A stretch of DNA of 64,000 nucleotides from positions 4,216,001 through 4,280,000 of the forward strand of contig NZ_CP108394.1 in NCBI RefSeq assembly GCF_041435215.1. Reading direction: 5' to 3'. Numbering within the stretch: position 1 is the first letter of the stretch; every line of letters begins with the position of its first letter. Position numbers and translations under genes: made by a program. The notes beneath the pieces are model-generated. The model saw only the letters and a program-made list of their open reading frames with translations, was not told the origin of the DNA and did not search any database. Origin of the DNA: Streptomyces sp. NBC_01314 (lineage in GTDB: Bacteria > Actinomycetota > Actinomycetes > Streptomycetales > Streptomycetaceae). Of the stretch, positions 19,060-28,590 are shown one piece after another.

Positions 19060-20153
19060 CCGTACTGCTGTGGATACTGGCCGTCCTGGCGGTACCGACC
19101 CTGCTCTTCGGCCTCTGGATGGCCTGGGTCTTCCTCAAGGAGTTCTTCTTCCCCAGCGCCGACGTCGACCCGGACGTCGCCGAGGCGATGGGGCTGCTGC
19201 CCGCGGAGCGGCAGAACAGCAGACTCCCGGGTCCGCTCCCGGCCGGCCAGGAGTCGGCGCTCGCCGCCGTACGCGGCGGCGACTGGAAGGCCGCCGCCAA
19301 GATGATGCACGACACCGGCCGGGACTGGGAGCGCCGGTCCTCGGCCGCGTATCTGCTGGCCGAGATCGCGGCCAAGGAGGACGACTGGCTGCTCGCCTGG
19401 GAGACGGACCGTCCCGACGACCCGGACGCGGCCGTCGTACGGGCCCGCAGCACCGTGATCCTGGCCTGGAACCTGCGCGGCGGGAAGAAGGCCAAGTACA
19501 CGACCGGTGAGCAGTTCGTGGGCTTCCACCGGATGCTGGAACGTTCCCGCGAGGAGATCGGCCGGGCCGCGGCGCTCAACCCCGACGACCCGACGCCGTA
19601 CATCACCGAGATCTGGGTCGCGCTCGGGCTCGGCTACCCGAACTCCGAGATGGACAAGCTGTGGTCGGAGATCACGGCCAGGGCTCCGCACCACTACGAG
19701 GCCCACTTCTCGGCGCTGCAGTACTGGTGTGCGAAGTGGCGGGGTTCGGAGAAGCTGGCGACGGAGTTCGCCGAGCGCGCGGCGGCGCAGGCACCGCTGG
19801 GCAGCCTGCTCACCGCGTTCCCGCTCATCGCGCACTTCGAGCACGACACGTCGGACGACAACAGCGTCGACCGTACGCCGAGGATGATCGGCCGCGTGGA
19901 CGCCGGTCTCGCGGACGCCGCCGCGGCGGATCCGACCCACCCCCGCCTCCCCGAACTGCGGCACCTCCTCGCCTACTACCTCTCCCTCCAGGACCGCGAC
20001 GACGCCGCGCTCGAACAGTTCAGGCTGGTCGACGGGTACGTCAACGCCCTGCCGTGGCGCTATCAGGGCGACGGCGAGGCGATGGCGGCGTACTACTGCC
20101 GCATCCGGAACTCGTCGGCGCAGGCGGTGGCGTCGGCGTCCGCCAAGGACTGA
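19056..20153 (+). CDS. Membrane-anchored helical-repeat protein, paralogue 2
   Basis: 365 aa, translationally coupled to the M48 protease. It has an N-terminal membrane helix (VLLWILAVLAVPTLLFGLWMAWVFL) and then a soluble helical domain homologous to the product of 15973-17091. The shared segment includes YWCAKWRGSEKLATEFAERA and APLGSLLTAFPLIAHFEH. Both end with a V-x-ALPW...Y-x-R segment. The coupling suggests that it works with the protease, perhaps as adaptor or substrate receptor (inference). Confidence 0.8.
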   Translation: MTVLLWILAVLAVPTLLFGLWMAWVFLKEFFFPSADVDPDVAEAMGLLPAERQNSRLPGPLPAGQESALAAVRGGDWKAAAKMMHDTGRDWERRSSAAYLLAEIAAKEDDWLLAWETDRPDDPDAAVVRARSTVILAWNLRGGKKAKYTTGEQFVGFHRMLERSREEIGRAAALNPDDPTPYITEIWVALGLGYPNSEMDKLWSEITARAPHHYEAHFSALQYWCAKWRGSEKLATEFAERAAAQAPLGSLLTAFPLIAHFEHDTSDDNSVDRTPRMIGRVDAGLADAAAADPTHPRLPELRHLLAYYLSLQDRDDAALEQFRLVDGYVNALPWRYQGDGEAMAAYYCRIRNSSAQAVASASAKD

Positions 20154-20177
20154 GCCGGCGGAAACGCGGGGCGGAAT

Positions 20178-20211
20178 GCGGGCGGTACCTGGTTCCCCTG
20201 GTACCGCCCGC
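20178..20211. terminator. Bidirectional hairpin between paralogue 2 and msrA
   Basis: Perfect 12-bp stem GCGGGCGGTACC / GGTACCGCCCGC with a 10-base loop, 24 bases after the stop of paralogue 2. The rest of the convergent gap 20154-20454 shows no gene. Confidence 0.75.
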
Positions 20212-20454
20212 ACGCCCCAACTGCCCGCCGCCGACTGGGGAGCTTCCTGCCCGCCTGGCGTCGCCACGGCCGGCGGCCGAGAAGCACGGTTTCAGCACTG
20301 CGGTCCCTGACTACGGTCCCCCTACCCGACTGTGGCCGGCCGTCGGCAACACCCTTCATCCACAGCGCGGCATGGCCGGTCCCGCAAGCGCGAGCAGGCC
20401 CGGCTGCGGGGCTTCAGCCAGTCAGCCTCCGCCTTCCGCCGGGCCACCTCGCGG

Positions 20455-20967
20455 TCAGCCCTCCGCGCGGGCGGGTAGCCGCCATCCCGGGCGCGGGAAG
20501 TGGCAGGTGTAGCCGTCCGGGTAACGCTGCAGGTAGTCCTGATGCTCGGGCTCGGCCTCCCAGAAGGGGCCGACCGGCTCCACCTCGGTGACGACTTTGC
20601 CCGGCCACAGTCCGGAGGCGTCCACGTCCGCGATCGTGTCCTCTGCGATCCGCTTCTGCTCGTCATCCACGTAGTAGATCGCGGAGCGATAGCTGAGGCC
20701 GATGTCGTTGCCTTGGCGGTTCTTGGTGCTCGGGTCGTGGATCTGGAAGAAGAACTCCAGGATCGCGCGGAAGTCGGTCCCCGCGGGGTCGAAAAGGATC
20801 TCAATGGCCTCCGCGTGCGTGCCATGGTTACGGTACGTCGCGTTCGGCACGTCCCCGCCGGTGTATCCGACCCGGGTCGCCGTCACGCCCGGGAGTCGGC
20901 GAATCAGGTCCTCCATCCCCCAGAAGCATCCACCGGCCAGCACGGCCCTCTGCGTCTGCGCAGCCAT
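20455..20967 (-). CDS. msrA: Peptide methionine-(S)-S-oxide reductase MsrA
   Basis: 170 aa from ATG 20967 (GGAGGGG SD). The catalytic Cys14 lies in GGCFWGMED, followed by the MsrA signatures [19 protein letters not shown] and FFQIHDPST. It repairs methionine sulfoxide in proteins and free methionine using thioredoxin or a similar reductant. The length matches the short class of about 170 residues. The 283 bases between its start and the next minus-strand gene show no further gene. Confidence 0.93.
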   Translation of the reverse strand: MAAQTQRAVLAGGCFWGMEDLIRRLPGVTATRVGYTGGDVPNATYRNHGTHAEAIEILFDPAGTDFRAILEFFFQIHDPSTKNRQGNDIGLSYRSAIYYVDDEQKRIAEDTIADVDASGLWPGKVVTEVEPVGPFWEAEPEHQDYLQRYPDGYTCHFPRPGWRLPARAEG

Positions 20968-21250
20968 TGCAGCCCCTCCAATATCTGTCAGCTCGGTCAC
21001 TCGGGCTGTTCGGCCTACACACCGCCGGCATCCCATGCCCACTCCGCTCAACGCACGAGGGTTCCAGGCGATTCCGCCGCCGTCAGCGCGTCCTCGACGT
21101 CCTGGTCACGATGCGCAGGAGCCGGGCGCCGCTGTCCGACGCGGAAACCACTCACCAGGACGGGTGTGGCCTGCCCGATCGGCGTGGCGAAGGCCGAGGG
21201 CTGACCCCTCCGGGCTCCCCGTTCGGGGTTCCCGGTCAGAGGGCTTGCCC

Positions 21251-22093
21251 TCACTGGACGTGACCGCCCCCGTTCGGCTCGAACCCCGCCAGCATCTGTT
21301 CCAGCGCCGCCTGGTCCGGGCCCGTGAAGGGTGGGGCGTCCGGGGCGGTGGTGAGGGTGTCGAGGAGGGAGCCGGTGATGCCGGTGGCCGGGGGGAGGTG
21401 GGTGGAGAGGACGAGGTCAGGATTGCGGTCCTTGAGGGGGCGGAAGGTCTCCAGGTACTTGTCCATGTCGACCGTCCTGACCCAGGGGCTGTCCACCGTG
21501 GCCCACAGCAGTTGGGCGGTGCGCAGGTCGTCGATGGGCACGTCACGGACGTCGTCGGCCAGGGCGAGCTCGGCCGTGGGGAGAGGCGCGCCGAAGCAGT
21601 CGGAGCTGAAGCAGACCCCGGAGTGGTCGTCGAAGAAGCCGACGGTGGCGGGGTTGTCGAACAGCGGCGGGCGGAAGCCGGTGAGCGTGCGGTCGCCGAT
21701 GTCCATCGTCTCGCCGGGGTTCAGGAGATAGCAGCGGTCGAGGGGCAGGGGGCGTTCGCAGGAGAGGATGCCGGCACCGACGAAGGTCGTCACCACGCGT
21801 GCCTCGGGCGCCGCCGCCAGCAGGTCGAAGATCCCGCCCGTGTGGTCGCGGTCGGGGTGGGTGAGCCAGATCCAGCGCACGTCCGCCGGGTCCAGCACCG
21901 TGCCGAGCGTCTCGACGAAGTTCCGGTCCGGCAGGCCCAGGCCGGTGTCGACCACCAGCGGCTGGGCGGCCAGCAGCACGAAGGCGTTCACCGGGAGGTG
22001 TCCGATTCCCGGGACTTCCAGGCTGTCGGCCAGAACGCTGATGTCCGGGCGGACCTGGTGGACCGTGCCCGGTCGGGTTTTCTGTAGGGGCAT
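21251..22093 (-). CDS. Metallo-beta-lactamase-fold hydrolase
   Basis: 280 aa. The MBL metal motif appears as HPDRDHTG (79-86), preceded by PLVVDTGLG (second-strand Asp). SSDCFGAPL is a further metal-ligand region and VLSTHLPPATG the last histidine. The variant H-x-D-x-D-H, with Asp in place of the second His, and the pattern of later ligands resemble the di-iron ODP/flavodiiron-like MBL subgroup more than beta-lactamases. No flavodoxin domain is attached. GTG 22102 (VSDMPLQ) is an alternative start next to GAGG. Substrate unknown. Confidence 0.75.
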   Translation of the reverse strand: MPLQKTRPGTVHQVRPDISVLADSLEVPGIGHLPVNAFVLLAAQPLVVDTGLGLPDRNFVETLGTVLDPADVRWIWLTHPDRDHTGGIFDLLAAAPEARVVTTFVGAGILSCERPLPLDRCYLLNPGETMDIGDRTLTGFRPPLFDNPATVGFFDDHSGVCFSSDCFGAPLPTAELALADDVRDVPIDDLRTAQLLWATVDSPWVRTVDMDKYLETFRPLKDRNPDLVLSTHLPPATGITGSLLDTLTTAPDAPPFTGPDQAALEQMLAGFEPNGGGHVQ

Positions 22094-22419
22094 GTCGCTC
22101 ACACCTCGGATACCCCCTGGTGGTGATCGCGCCACGGCCGCGCCTGCTTCTCCCCTCCTCCATCGTCCGGCCGTCCCGCCGCCCCCGCATCCGGGCGGTC
22201 GTGTTGTCGCGGCCGGCGCGGACGCTCGTGCCCCCACTGGAACCGGATTCCGGTGGGGGCAGGGGGCACTGATGTCGTTGGTCCGGGGCTGTATTTGTCG
22301 TGGTTGCTGGGGCGGCCCGTGGGGAGCGCTGATTTCTCGCCCCCGCCGCCCCTACCCGTCCCATCCGAAGAGGCGGTGGTCCCCTCTACCCCCAAATGCG
22401 GGTGGGTGGGGGTTGCTCA

Positions 22420-22478
22420 CGCGGTTCCCCGCACCCCTTGAAAGGGCCTGCGGCCCTGTAGGGGCGCGGGGAACCGCG
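22420..22478 (-). terminator. Long hairpin of the GGGGCGCGGGGAAC repeat family, after the alcohol dehydrogenase gene
   Basis: Arms 22420-22438 and 22460-22478 pair with one mismatch in 19. A smaller hairpin AGGGCC/GGCCCT lies in the loop. It sits 14 bases after the stop of the alcohol dehydrogenase gene. The remainder of the gap 22094-22419 shows no gene. Confidence 0.75.
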
Positions 22479-22491
22479 CGGCCTGCCTTGG

Positions 22492-23535
22492 TCAGATCGT
22501 CGACGTGTCGATGACGAACCGGTAGCGGACGTCGCTCGCCAGCACCCGCTCGTAGGCCTCGTTGATCTGGTCCGCGCGGATCAGTTCGATCTCGGCGCCG
22601 AGGCCGTGCTCGGCGCAGAAGTCGAGCATTTCCTGGGTCTCCTGGATGCCGCCGATGCCGGAGCCCGCGAGGGTCTTGCGGCCGGCGATGACCGAGAAGA
22701 GGTTGAGGGCGACGGGCTCCTCGGGGGCGCCGACGTTCACGAAGGCGCCGTCGGTCTTCAGGAGAGACAGGTACGCGTCGAGGTTCAGGGGGGCCGAGAC
22801 GGTCGACAGGATGAGGTCGAAGGTGCCCGCGAGCTCCTTGAAGGTCGCCTCGTCGCTGGTCGCGTAGTAGTGGTCGGCGCCCAGCTTCAGGCCGTCGTCC
22901 TTCTTGCGGAGGGACTGAGAGAGCACCGTCACCTCGGCACCCAGCGCGTGCGCGATCTTGACGCCCATGTGGCCGAGGCCGCCGAGGCCGACGACGGCGA
23001 CCTTCTTGCCGGGGCCTGCGTTCCAGTGCCTGAGCGGGGAGTACAGCGTGATGCCGGCGCACAGCAGGGGCGCTGCCTCGTCGAGGGCGATGCCGTCGGG
23101 GATGCGTACGGTGAAGGCCTCGTCGACGACGATCTTCTCCGCGTAGCCGCCGTAGGTGGGCTCGCCGTCCTTGCCGATGGCGTTGTACGTGCCGACGTTG
23201 CCCTTGAGGCAGTACTGCTCCAGGCCCGCCTCGCAGTTCTCGCACTCGCGGCAGGAGTCGACCATGCAGCCGACGCCCACCTTGTCGCCGACGGTGAACT
23301 TGGTGACGCCGGAGCCGACCGCCTCGACGACACCGGCGATCTCGTGACCCGGGACCATCGGGAAGATCGCCTCGCCCCAGCCCTCACGGGCCTGGTGGAT
23401 GTCCGAGTGGCAGATACCGGAGTACTTGATGTCGATCAGAACATCGAACTCACCGACCTCGCGGCGCTCGATGGTGGTGCGCTCCAGCGGAGCCTTGGCG
23501 GCGGGCGCCGCATAGGCGGCAACAGTGGTGGTCAT
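22492..23535 (-). CDS. Zinc-dependent NAD(P) alcohol dehydrogenase (CAD/YahK-like)
   Basis: 347 aa from ATG 23535 (AGGAGA SD). Medium-chain dehydrogenase: catalytic zinc ligands Cys42 (SGICHSDIH) and His64-Glu65 (VPGHEIAG). Structural zinc cysteines are Cys95, 98, 101 and 109, and the nucleotide loop is GLGGLGHMG. The spacing and [11 protein letters not shown] place it in the cinnamyl-alcohol/YahK-type, usually NADPH-dependent aldehyde reductases. It is divergent from an XRE regulator (171 bases between starts), which probably controls it. A hairpin terminator follows the stop. Confidence 0.9.
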   Translation of the reverse strand: MTTTVAAYAAPAAKAPLERTTIERREVGEFDVLIDIKYSGICHSDIHQAREGWGEAIFPMVPGHEIAGVVEAVGSGVTKFTVGDKVGVGCMVDSCRECENCEAGLEQYCLKGNVGTYNAIGKDGEPTYGGYAEKIVVDEAFTVRIPDGIALDEAAPLLCAGITLYSPLRHWNAGPGKKVAVVGLGGLGHMGVKIAHALGAEVTVLSQSLRKKDDGLKLGADHYYATSDEATFKELAGTFDLILSTVSAPLNLDAYLSLLKTDGAFVNVGAPEEPVALNLFSVIAGRKTLAGSGIGGIQETQEMLDFCAEHGLGAEIELIRADQINEAYERVLASDVRYRFVIDTSTI

Positions 23536-23706
23536 GCCGGGATTCTCCTGATCGTCGTCCCGCATCCGGCCTGCCTTCCGGCCGGGTGCGCCTACCAGCC
23601 TGCCCGAAGTCACAGGGTTCACCCAGGTCACGGTTCTGCGTACGTCCGCTGGTCCTACCACTGGCGGGGTCAGGCTCCCAGGCGTACGACCGTGAATACT
23701 TGCCAT

Positions 23707-24633
23707 ATGGACGAACAGCCCGAAGCAGTGCGAGAGCCGCCCCTCGGCGAGGCCGGAACCGCGGGGGCCCTGGACCGGCGTGCCGAGCTGAGCGAGTTCC
23801 TGCGGACCCGGCGGGCCCGGCTGAAGCCGGAGGACGTGGCGCTGCCGACGTTCGGGCGGCACCGGCGGGTTCCCGGGCTGCGCCGGGAGGAGCTGGCGCA
23901 GCTCGCGGGTGTGTCCGTGGCGTACTACACGCGGCTTGAGCAGGGCAACGGGCGCAATGTGTCGGCGGAGGTGCTCGACGCCATCGCGCGCGCCCTGCGG
24001 CTGAACGACGCCGAGCACGCCCATCTCACCCACCTCGCGAAGCCGAAGGCGCACAAGAAGAAGCGGTCGGCCCGTCCCCAGCAGGTGCGGAGTGCCCTGC
24101 GGCAGCTGATCGACACCCTGGACGGCCTCCCCGCGTACGTCACCGGCCGACGCTCGGACATCCTCGTCTGGAACCGGATGGCGGCGGCGGTGTTCGGCGA
24201 CTGGTCGGAGCTGCCGGCGAACGAGCGGAACTGGGCGCGGATGGTGTTCCTGCGGCCCGAGTACCGGGACCTGTACGTCGACTGGGAGCAGAAGGCGGCC
24301 GACATCGTCAGCTATCTGCGGATGGACGCGGGCTGCCATCCGGACGATCCGCTGCTGTCGGCGCTGGTGGGCGAGTTGTCGGTGAAGAGCGAGGAGTTCC
24401 GGCGGCTGTGGGCCACGCACGACGTGAAGGAGAAGAGCCACGGGCTGAAGCACATGCGCCACCCCCTGGTCGGTGACCTCACCCTCTCCTTCGAGACGTT
24501 CCACCTCCCCGACGACCACGAGCAGACCCTGATCACCTACCACGCCGAACCGGGCTCCCCCTCCGCCGAGGCCCTCCGCCTCCTGGCCAGCTGGGGCACG
24601 GACGCGACCCGCGCGCCGTCGGTGCGTCCGTAG
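23707..24633 (+). CDS. XRE family regulator with MmyB-like C-terminal domain
   Basis: 308 aa from ATG 23707. The helix-turn-helix is in [29 protein letters not shown] (about residues 60-88), typical of the XRE subgroup. The C-terminal ~180 residues ([23 protein letters not shown]...) match the MmyB ligand-binding domain thought to sense fatty-acid-like molecules. It lies divergently beside the alcohol dehydrogenase, a pairing that suggests local control. A TACTTG box 7 bases before the ATG and no SD suggest a leaderless mRNA. Confidence 0.88.
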   Translation: MDEQPEAVREPPLGEAGTAGALDRRAELSEFLRTRRARLKPEDVALPTFGRHRRVPGLRREELAQLAGVSVAYYTRLEQGNGRNVSAEVLDAIARALRLNDAEHAHLTHLAKPKAHKKKRSARPQQVRSALRQLIDTLDGLPAYVTGRRSDILVWNRMAAAVFGDWSELPANERNWARMVFLRPEYRDLYVDWEQKAADIVSYLRMDAGCHPDDPLLSALVGELSVKSEEFRRLWATHDVKEKSHGLKHMRHPLVGDLTLSFETFHLPDDHEQTLITYHAEPGSPSAEALRLLASWGTDATRAPSVRP

Positions 24634-24637
24634 GCGA

Positions 24638-24677
24638 GACGGCCCGCCGGAGGGAGACAGCACCCCGGCGGGCCGTC
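24638..24677. terminator. Bidirectional hairpin between the XRE regulator and the subtilase
   Basis: Perfect 13-bp stem GACGGCCCGCCGG / CCGGCGGGCCGTC with a 14-base loop, starting 5 bases after the XRE stop in a convergent gap. Confidence 0.85.
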
Positions 24678-24765
24678 GTAGTCACGGACGCCCGGCAGAA
24701 CTCACGCCCTGACGCCCGCCCGGCTCAACGACGCCCGGCACAACGCCCGGCGAGGCTCCCTCGGC

Positions 24766-27700
24766 TCACCTGCCGAAGTAGGCGTCGTGAATCGTCACCG
24801 TCGATCTGTTCCCCTTCTTGTCGGTCACCTCGGCACGCAGCGACACACTCTTCCCCTTCGCCGGAGTCCCGTACGTGAAGCTGCCCTTCTTCACGGCGAC
24901 CTCGGTCCACTTCTTGCCGTCGCCCGACACGTACACGGACAGCGACCTGAGGTTCTTGCCGGCCGCCGCGCCCTGCACGGTGACGCGGACGGTGGCCTTC
25001 CGGCCCGCCGGGGCCGTGCTGTCGAGGCCCAGGAACGGGGCTCCGAAGCGGACCGTGGAGACCGGTAGTTTCTTGTCCCTCCCGGTCTTCTTCGACTTGA
25101 AGGTCCAGCTCGCGTCGATCCGGGACGAGGCCCTGGCCAGCTCGGCGGACCGGGAGATGGACGTCGTCAGACGGTAGGTGGCGAGGCCCGCCGGGACCTT
25201 GAACTGACCCGACCCGTCCAACGCGTCCTCGCCCGAGGCGAACTTCTCGCCGTCGCGGTACAGGGTGGTCGTGACCTTGTCGTAGAAGGACGCCCCGGCG
25301 TGCCCCCGGCCGTCGGCGAACATCGGCAGCAGGCCGTACAGGTGGGCGCCGTCACGCCGGATGCCGTAGAACCCGGCGATCTGCGGGCCGAAGACGCCGA
25401 CGTTGAAGGTCTGTGCGTACGTCCTGCCCGCCTTGAAGGTCCGGCTGTCGCCTGTCGTGTAGTAGGCGTCCAGGACCGGGAAACCCTGTTCGTCCTCCGC
25501 GCCGTACTGCTCGAAGTCGAGGGTCCACTTCACCGCGTTCGTCGCGGACAGATACAGCGTCCGCTCGCCGGGCAACGGCTGCGGGACGCCCACGGCCAGT
25601 GAGCCGGAGCTGCCGGGGAGCTGGGCCCAGGCGAGGACCGCGCCCTTCCTTCCGGTGCTGGAGGCGCCCAGGCCGGTCTTCACGGTGGCCAGTTCGCCCT
25701 TCTTCCAGCGCTTGGCGTAGCCGGTGGCGAGCTTCTCGACCTCGCCGCCGGTGGCGGTGGCGTACTGCGCGGCGTCGCCCCTGGTCCACTGGCCGGCCCA
25801 GTTCTGGGTGAGCCTGCCGCCGGTGGTCCTCGGGCCGAGGTGCGCGGTACGGAACCCTTCGTAGGTGTCGAGCAGCCAGCCGAAGGAGTAGCGGTTCTCG
25901 CCCACCGTCAGGGCGAACTCCGGTGCCGCGAGGGCCGGTTCGGCGGCGGTGTCGGGCACGGTGATGTCCACCGGTTTCGTCGTGCGGGCGTCCAGCGTGA
26001 GGGAGATCTTCCTGTCGACGGTGAGTGTCGGCCGGGACAGCCAGTCTGTGCCCTTGCTGTAGTCCTCCGGGTCCACGACCATCCCGGCGTTGAAGATGTA
26101 GGTCCCCTCCGGCACCCGCAGCTCGACCGTGCCGTCCTTGTCGTACGGCGTGAACCATTCGCCGTCGGCGAGCCCGGAGATGCCGGTGAGGTCGAGCATG
26201 TGGTGGACGGCCGGCTTGCCGTCCCTGTCGACCATCTTGAGCGTGACGTCGTACGACTCCCTCTCACGCTGCACGGCCGCCGCCGTGCGTACGCCCTGGC
26301 CGCCGCCCTTGGCGGTGACGTACGCGGAGTAGGCGCCGTCGAGGTTCCCGCCGAGCCTGGTGTGCACGATCAGGCCGACGGTGGCTCTGCCGCCCGCCGG
26401 GACGGTGACCTTCTTGGCGCCGAGCTTGAAGAAGCCGGCCGGGGCGGGCTTGCCCTTCGGGTTGATGCCGGTCACCGCGAGGTCGAGGGTGACGGACTTG
26501 GTGCCGACGTTCTGGTAGGTGAGCTTCCTGGTCACCGGCTTGTCGTCGGTGTGCGGCCACTGCTGGACGCCGAAGTCGACCGAGACGGGGTCGGCGACGA
26601 CCGTCTGCCTGATCGCCCTGTCGACGCGGATACGGCCGGCACCCTGCTCGAACGGCGTGTACGTGCCGCCCTTGGCGGACGCGACGAGGGCGGCCTTCAG
26701 CTCGGCATACGTCCACTTCGGGTGCTGTTGCTTGAGGAGGGCGGCGGCGCCCGCGACGTGCGGGGTGGCCATCGACGTGCCGGAGATCGTCAGGTAGCCC
26801 TCGGGCTTCTGGCCGACCTCCCGCTCGATGACGCTGCCCGGAGCCGCGGCGGCGGTGATGGCGACACCGGGCGCGGTCACGTCGGGCTTGATCTGGCCGT
26901 CCGTACCGGGGCCCCGACTGGAGAACGAGGCGAGTCCGTCCTTGTCGTCGACCGCGCCGACGGTGAGCGCGGCGGCCGCGCTGCCCGGCGAGGCGACGGT
27001 CCGCTCGCCCCATTCGCCCTCGTTCCCGGCGGCGACCGCGAAGAGGATGCCCTTCTCGGCGGAGAGCTTGTTGATCTCCGCCTCCATCGGGTCGATCTCG
27101 GGGGTGTCGCCGCCGCCCAGGCTGAGGTTGACGATGTCGGCGCCCTGCTCGGCGGCCCACTCCATGCCCGCGATGATGCCGGAGTCGTCGCCGTAGCCCT
27201 CGTCGCTCAGCACCTTGCCGTTGAGCAGCTTGGCGCCGGGCGCGACGCCCCTGTACGTGCCCTTGGAGCGGGCTCCGGTGCCCGCCGCGATGGAGGCGAC
27301 GTGCGTGCCGTGGCCGTACTTGTCCGTGGTGTCGGGCGAGGTGGAGAAGTTCTTGGCGGCCTTCACCTGGCCCTTGAGGTCCCGGTGGGTCGCGTCGACG
27401 CCCGTGTCCAGTACGGCGATGGTGACGCCCTTGCCGTCGAAGCCGGCCTTCCAGGCCTTCGGGGCGCCGATCTGCGCGACGGACCTGTCGAGGCTGACCT
27501 TGCGGACGCCGTCCAGCCAGATGTGGGCGACCCCGGTGGCGGTGGTGCCGTCGGCGTCGGTGATCGCCTTCCACAGCGCGGCGACGTCGTCCCCGGGGGT
27601 GAGCACCGCGTCGGCGTTCAGCATCTTCAGGGTGCGGCGGACCTTGGTGTCGCCCGCGTCCCGTACGTCGGCCCGGGCGTCGGCGGCGGTTCCCGCGTAG

Positions 27701-28203
27701 CCGACGATCAGCTTCAGGCCCTGCTTGTGGGAGGTGCGGGTCGCCGACCTGTTCAGCACGGTGACGTCGAAGAGCCGCTGGTCGACACGGCCGGCGGAGA
27801 TCAGCCGGGCCGCGTCGGCCGGTATGACATAGGTGTGGCCATCGGCCTCGCGGAGCTGCACCGGGACACCCTCACGGCCCTTCGCCCGTTCCAGACCGAG
27901 CACACGGCCTTCTGCGTCGACGAGCACGCGGTCACCGGTGACGAGGGTGATGCGGTGGCTCGGCGTGACACCCGCGCCACCGCCGGCCGTAAGGCCCTTG
28001 AGGTCCGCCACGGTCGCGCCGGCGGGGTCGGTGACGCCGGTGATGCCAGTGGTGTCGGTGATGCCGAGGGTGCCGGTGATGCCGAGGGTGCCGGTCGCGC
28101 GCTCGGATATCGCGGACGCCGGGCTGGTCGGTCCCGCCGTCAGTGCCAGGGCGGACACCATGGCGATCCCGGCCGTGCACGCGCTTTTCGCATGTCTGCG
28201 CAA
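24766..28203 (-). CDS. Large secreted subtilisin-like serine protease (S8)
   Basis: 1145 aa from TTG 28203, chosen because AAGGGGGA precedes it and it gives a normal signal peptide (MRRHAKSACTAG...SALALTAGPTSPASA). The catalytic triad is clear: Asp ~265 in VLDTGVDATH, His ~299 in GHGTHVAS, Ser ~475 in GTSMATPHVAG. The propeptide region contains a repeated G-T-L-G-I-T pattern coded by 18-bp tandem repeats. After the peptidase domain come beta-sandwich domains and a C-terminal YVSGDGKKWTEV segment, the layout of large extracellular Streptomyces subtilases. GTG 28248 gives an improbable N-terminus. Secreted by the Sec route; substrates unknown. Confidence 0.88.
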   Translation of the reverse strand: MRRHAKSACTAGIAMVSALALTAGPTSPASAISERATGTLGITGTLGITDTTGITGVTDPAGATVADLKGLTAGGGAGVTPSHRITLVTGDRVLVDAEGRVLGLERAKGREGVPVQLREADGHTYVIPADAARLISAGRVDQRLFDVTVLNRSATRTSHKQGLKLIVGYAGTAADARADVRDAGDTKVRRTLKMLNADAVLTPGDDVAALWKAITDADGTTATGVAHIWLDGVRKVSLDRSVAQIGAPKAWKAGFDGKGVTIAVLDTGVDATHRDLKGQVKAAKNFSTSPDTTDKYGHGTHVASIAAGTGARSKGTYRGVAPGAKLLNGKVLSDEGYGDDSGIIAGMEWAAEQGADIVNLSLGGGDTPEIDPMEAEINKLSAEKGILFAVAAGNEGEWGERTVASPGSAAAALTVGAVDDKDGLASFSSRGPGTDGQIKPDVTAPGVAITAAAAPGSVIEREVGQKPEGYLTISGTSMATPHVAGAAALLKQQHPKWTYAELKAALVASAKGGTYTPFEQGAGRIRVDRAIRQTVVADPVSVDFGVQQWPHTDDKPVTRKLTYQNVGTKSVTLDLAVTGINPKGKPAPAGFFKLGAKKVTVPAGGRATVGLIVHTRLGGNLDGAYSAYVTAKGGGQGVRTAAAVQRERESYDVTLKMVDRDGKPAVHHMLDLTGISGLADGEWFTPYDKDGTVELRVPEGTYIFNAGMVVDPEDYSKGTDWLSRPTLTVDRKISLTLDARTTKPVDITVPDTAAEPALAAPEFALTVGENRYSFGWLLDTYEGFRTAHLGPRTTGGRLTQNWAGQWTRGDAAQYATATGGEVEKLATGYAKRWKKGELATVKTGLGASSTGRKGAVLAWAQLPGSSGSLAVGVPQPLPGERTLYLSATNAVKWTLDFEQYGAEDEQGFPVLDAYYTTGDSRTFKAGRTYAQTFNVGVFGPQIAGFYGIRRDGAHLYGLLPMFADGRGHAGASFYDKVTTTLYRDGEKFASGEDALDGSGQFKVPAGLATYRLTTSISRSAELARASSRIDASWTFKSKKTGRDKKLPVSTVRFGAPFLGLDSTAPAGRKATVRVTVQGAAAGKNLRSLSVYVSGDGKKWTEVAVKKGSFTYGTPAKGKSVSLRAEVTDKKGNRSTVTIHDAYFGR
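28059..28094 (-). repeat. 18-bp tandem repeat inside the subtilase propeptide code
   Basis: Two perfect 18-bp units (28059-28076 and 28077-28094) with degenerate relatives at lower coordinates. They code for repeated Gly-Thr-Leu-Gly-Ile-Thr just after the signal peptide. Confidence 0.8.
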
Positions 28204-28443
28204 GTCTCCCCCTTGATCCGGTTCATCCGGCCAGGGGAGTTTCCGCACACATACACGTAAATTTCCCCCGGTCTACGCAGTATGACCGGGGGTCAACTCG
28301 TGTCACATACCTCGCGACTGGGCGCAAAGCGGCGAACGCCGGGCCACTCACGACCCACACGCGCCCGGACTCCACACCAACGCGCCCCGCCCCGTCCCCG
28401 CCTCCGCGCCCAGGGGCTCGCACCGGATATCACCCCTGGGCAC

Positions 28444-28543
28444 TCACGCCCCGGCGTTCTCCTTCACCGAGATCCGCCCTTTGCGGATCGTCGCGACCCG
28501 AGGGGCCTTCTTCGCCAGCGCCGCCGAAGTCATGGGTGACCAT
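28444..28543 (-). pseudogene. 3' remnant of an ABC transporter ATPase gene, frameshifted
   Basis: Minus strand. From ATG 28543 the frame reads MVTHD, the usual ABC switch-histidine motif. One base-shift later the frame from 28533 reads SAALAKKAPRVATIRKGRIS and ends at a stop at 28444-28446, exactly how ABC ATPases end (A-x-x-A-x-RV-x-x-I-R-x-GRI). Removing one T joins the two. Upstream on the same strand the homology stops at the end of the TnpB element. The rest of the ATPase is not in the window. Confidence 0.45.
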
Positions 28544-28544
28544 G

Positions 28545-28590
28545 TTGGCTTCCTCCCCCACCTAAGGGCGGGGGATTCCAGCAGTCGCCC
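28545..28590 (-). mobile_element. Right end of the TnpB element with terminal hairpin
   Basis: On the minus strand the tnpB stop region runs into CCCCCGCC-CTTA-GGTGGGGG (28555-28574, one G-T pair), then GAGGAAGCCAAC. This is the hairpin and tail expected at the right end of IS200/IS605-type elements and at the 3' end of their guide (omega) RNA. The boundary at about 28545 is inferred from where ABC-type coding begins. Confidence 0.6.
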
